Source: an uncultured Candidatus Altimarinota bacterium
GTDB taxonomy: Bacteria; Patescibacteriota; Gracilibacteria; BD1-5; UBA6164
Length of the DNA: 7,330 bases
Assembly: GCA_937931775.1 (NCBI GenBank)
Contig: CALHAQ010000115.1
Span: 1-7,330, forward strand
Direction: 5' to 3'
The stretch's first letter is position 1. Each line of letters begins with the position of its first letter. Positions 6,591 through 7,330 of the stretch are shown in pieces. Position numbers and translations under genes: made by a program. The notes under the pieces are model-generated. The model searched no databases. It was not told where the DNA came from and saw only the letters and a program-made list of their open reading frames with translations.

Positions 6591-6957
6591 AATACCTATC
6601 TCTCCCAAATCCCCATCTATAGGGAGTAGGAAATATTGGAGCTCATCAGAGTCTGACTCATGCCCACATTGCAGGAGCAAGTGCGTGATGCCATCATCAT
6701 TTGTTTGCGACACATGTGTAGAGCTGATTATCTGCAGTCAGTCTCGATTTCCAATTTCCACCAAAAAAGTATTTATCATCATGTACCTTACAACAGTCCC
6801 CATAATTTCCATCAGGAAACATACTACAGCCATCATATACAAAATTGTTTGGAATCTCAGTAATACTTAATTCTGAAGATTCTCTATTACTTCCAAATTG
6901 TGTTATGAGAAGAAATAGTAGCGCTATAGTAGAGAGTATATAATATTTTTGTTGCAT
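6589..6957 (-). CDS. Small secreted phospholipase A2-like protein
   Basis: A 122-residue protein with an N-terminal signal/anchor (MQQKYYILSTIALLFLLITQ) and a domain like small bacterial phospholipase A2-type proteins. It has GCSMFPDGNYGDCCKVHDDKYFFGG (residues 43-67 overall), with the CC-x2-HD signature at Cys55-Cys56 and His59-Asp60, the place of the catalytic His and calcium-binding Asp in PLA2 enzymes. ADNQLYTCV (76-83) follows, then a Trp/Gly-rich C-terminus ending PTPYRWGFGRDRY. Cys44, 55, 56 and 82 could form disulfides outside the cytoplasm. Five TGA codons encode Gly87, 88, 100, 104 and 105; with the standard code the protein stops at residue 86 and loses the conserved tail. It starts 3 bp after the HtrA-like gene, so both are co-transcribed. 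Hydrolysis of phospholipids is inferred from the motif, not shown. Confidence 0.78.
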
Positions 6958-6960
6958 ATT

Positions 6961-7330
6961 TTAATATTCTCAAAGTTCTAGTGATGTACCTATTGTTTCT
7001 CATGATTTTTTTAAGACTTTCAATTCAAGAATATCTCATGGTATAGAGTTTTGAATATATTTCCTAAGAGTATTTTGTAAGGAGAGATCTTGATTATCAA
7101 CACTCAGTATTATATCTCCAGGTTCTAGGCCTGCAGATTCAGCGCTACTTCACTCGAGTACACTTCCAGATTCATCTATTATATATGCACCGTAGTCTAC
7201 AGATAATCAGATCTCACTTGCTACTCATTGTGAGTTTGGGATATAGTTTATACCTATGAAAGGCCTTTTTATTCTCCCACTTTCATTGATACTTTGTAGC
7301 ATGTAATCTATTTTTTCTTGAGTAAGTGAT
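6961..7330 (-). CDS. HtrA/DegP-like serine protease, C-terminal PDZ domain (5' end outside window)
   Basis: Only the last 122 residues are visible; the start is beyond base 7330. The visible part fits the end of an HtrA/DegP-type envelope protease: IDYMLQSINESGRIKRPFIGI is the usual linker from the trypsin-like domain into the PDZ domain. The PDZ core is SSAESAGLEPGDIILSVDNQ, ending PGDILELKVLKKSGE and a short tail LGEY. Six of 13 glycines are TGA, for example in IPGDIL and KSGET, both expected Gly positions. It ends in TAA (6961-6963), and the PLA2-like gene begins 3 bp on. One PDZ domain follows the linker, as in DegS or single-PDZ HtrA, unlike two-PDZ DegP. The catalytic His-Asp-Ser triad is outside the window, so activity cannot be judged; the role would be quality control or processing of exported proteins. 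Confidence 0.88.

Overview
The window is an AT-rich, tightly packed bacterial segment that makes sense only if UGA is read as glycine (translation table 25). About 50 in-frame TGA codons lie inside eleven otherwise uninterrupted genes. They fall on conserved family glycines, for example the KOW motif of NusG, the GGMPS motif of the divergent-PAP2 protein and the GKKxGD motif of GreA. All ten genes with a visible stop end in TAA or TAG, never TGA. This code is known from Absconditabacteria (SR1) and Gracilibacteria (BD1-5/GN02), so the source is very likely one of these; the sequence alone does not decide which. With the standard code most genes here would look fragmented. All coordinates below use UGA=Gly.

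Left region (1-3330), cell envelope: a polysaccharide flippase missing its first residues runs rightward and overlaps tail-to-tail by 17 bp with a leftward type IV pilin-like gene. The pilin gene is divergent from a rightward surface-protein gene with a signal peptide, an FnIII domain, an SbsA-like Ig domain, a Thr/Glu/Pro-rich linker and a C-terminal LPVAG-membrane-basic tail that resembles a sortase signal. A strong terminator follows.

Middle: a leftward LemA-family gene (3313-3825) ends inside a bidirectional terminator and has a good promoter whose predicted start site lies on the ATG, suggesting a leaderless mRNA. Divergent from it is a rightward five-gene cluster (3955-6546): secE, nusG, an unrecognised exported protein, greA and a divergent-PAP2-family membrane protein. 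It closes with a perfect 14-bp hairpin terminator. SecE and NusG are the usual pair, but the ribosomal protein genes that commonly follow nusG are not here.

Right region (6589-7330, leftward): the C-terminal PDZ domain of an HtrA/DegP-like protease (the rest lies beyond the window), followed after 3 bp by a small secreted phospholipase A2-like protein. Its last codon overlaps the shared bidirectional terminator.

Common themes are export and surface display (SecE, flippase, pilin, sortase-type protein, HtrA, secreted PLA2-like enzyme) plus transcription elongation control (NusG, GreA). No tRNA, rRNA, CRISPR array, insertion sequence or phage gene was seen. No start codon has a convincing Shine-Dalgarno sequence. 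All identifications are by eye from motifs; no database search was run.
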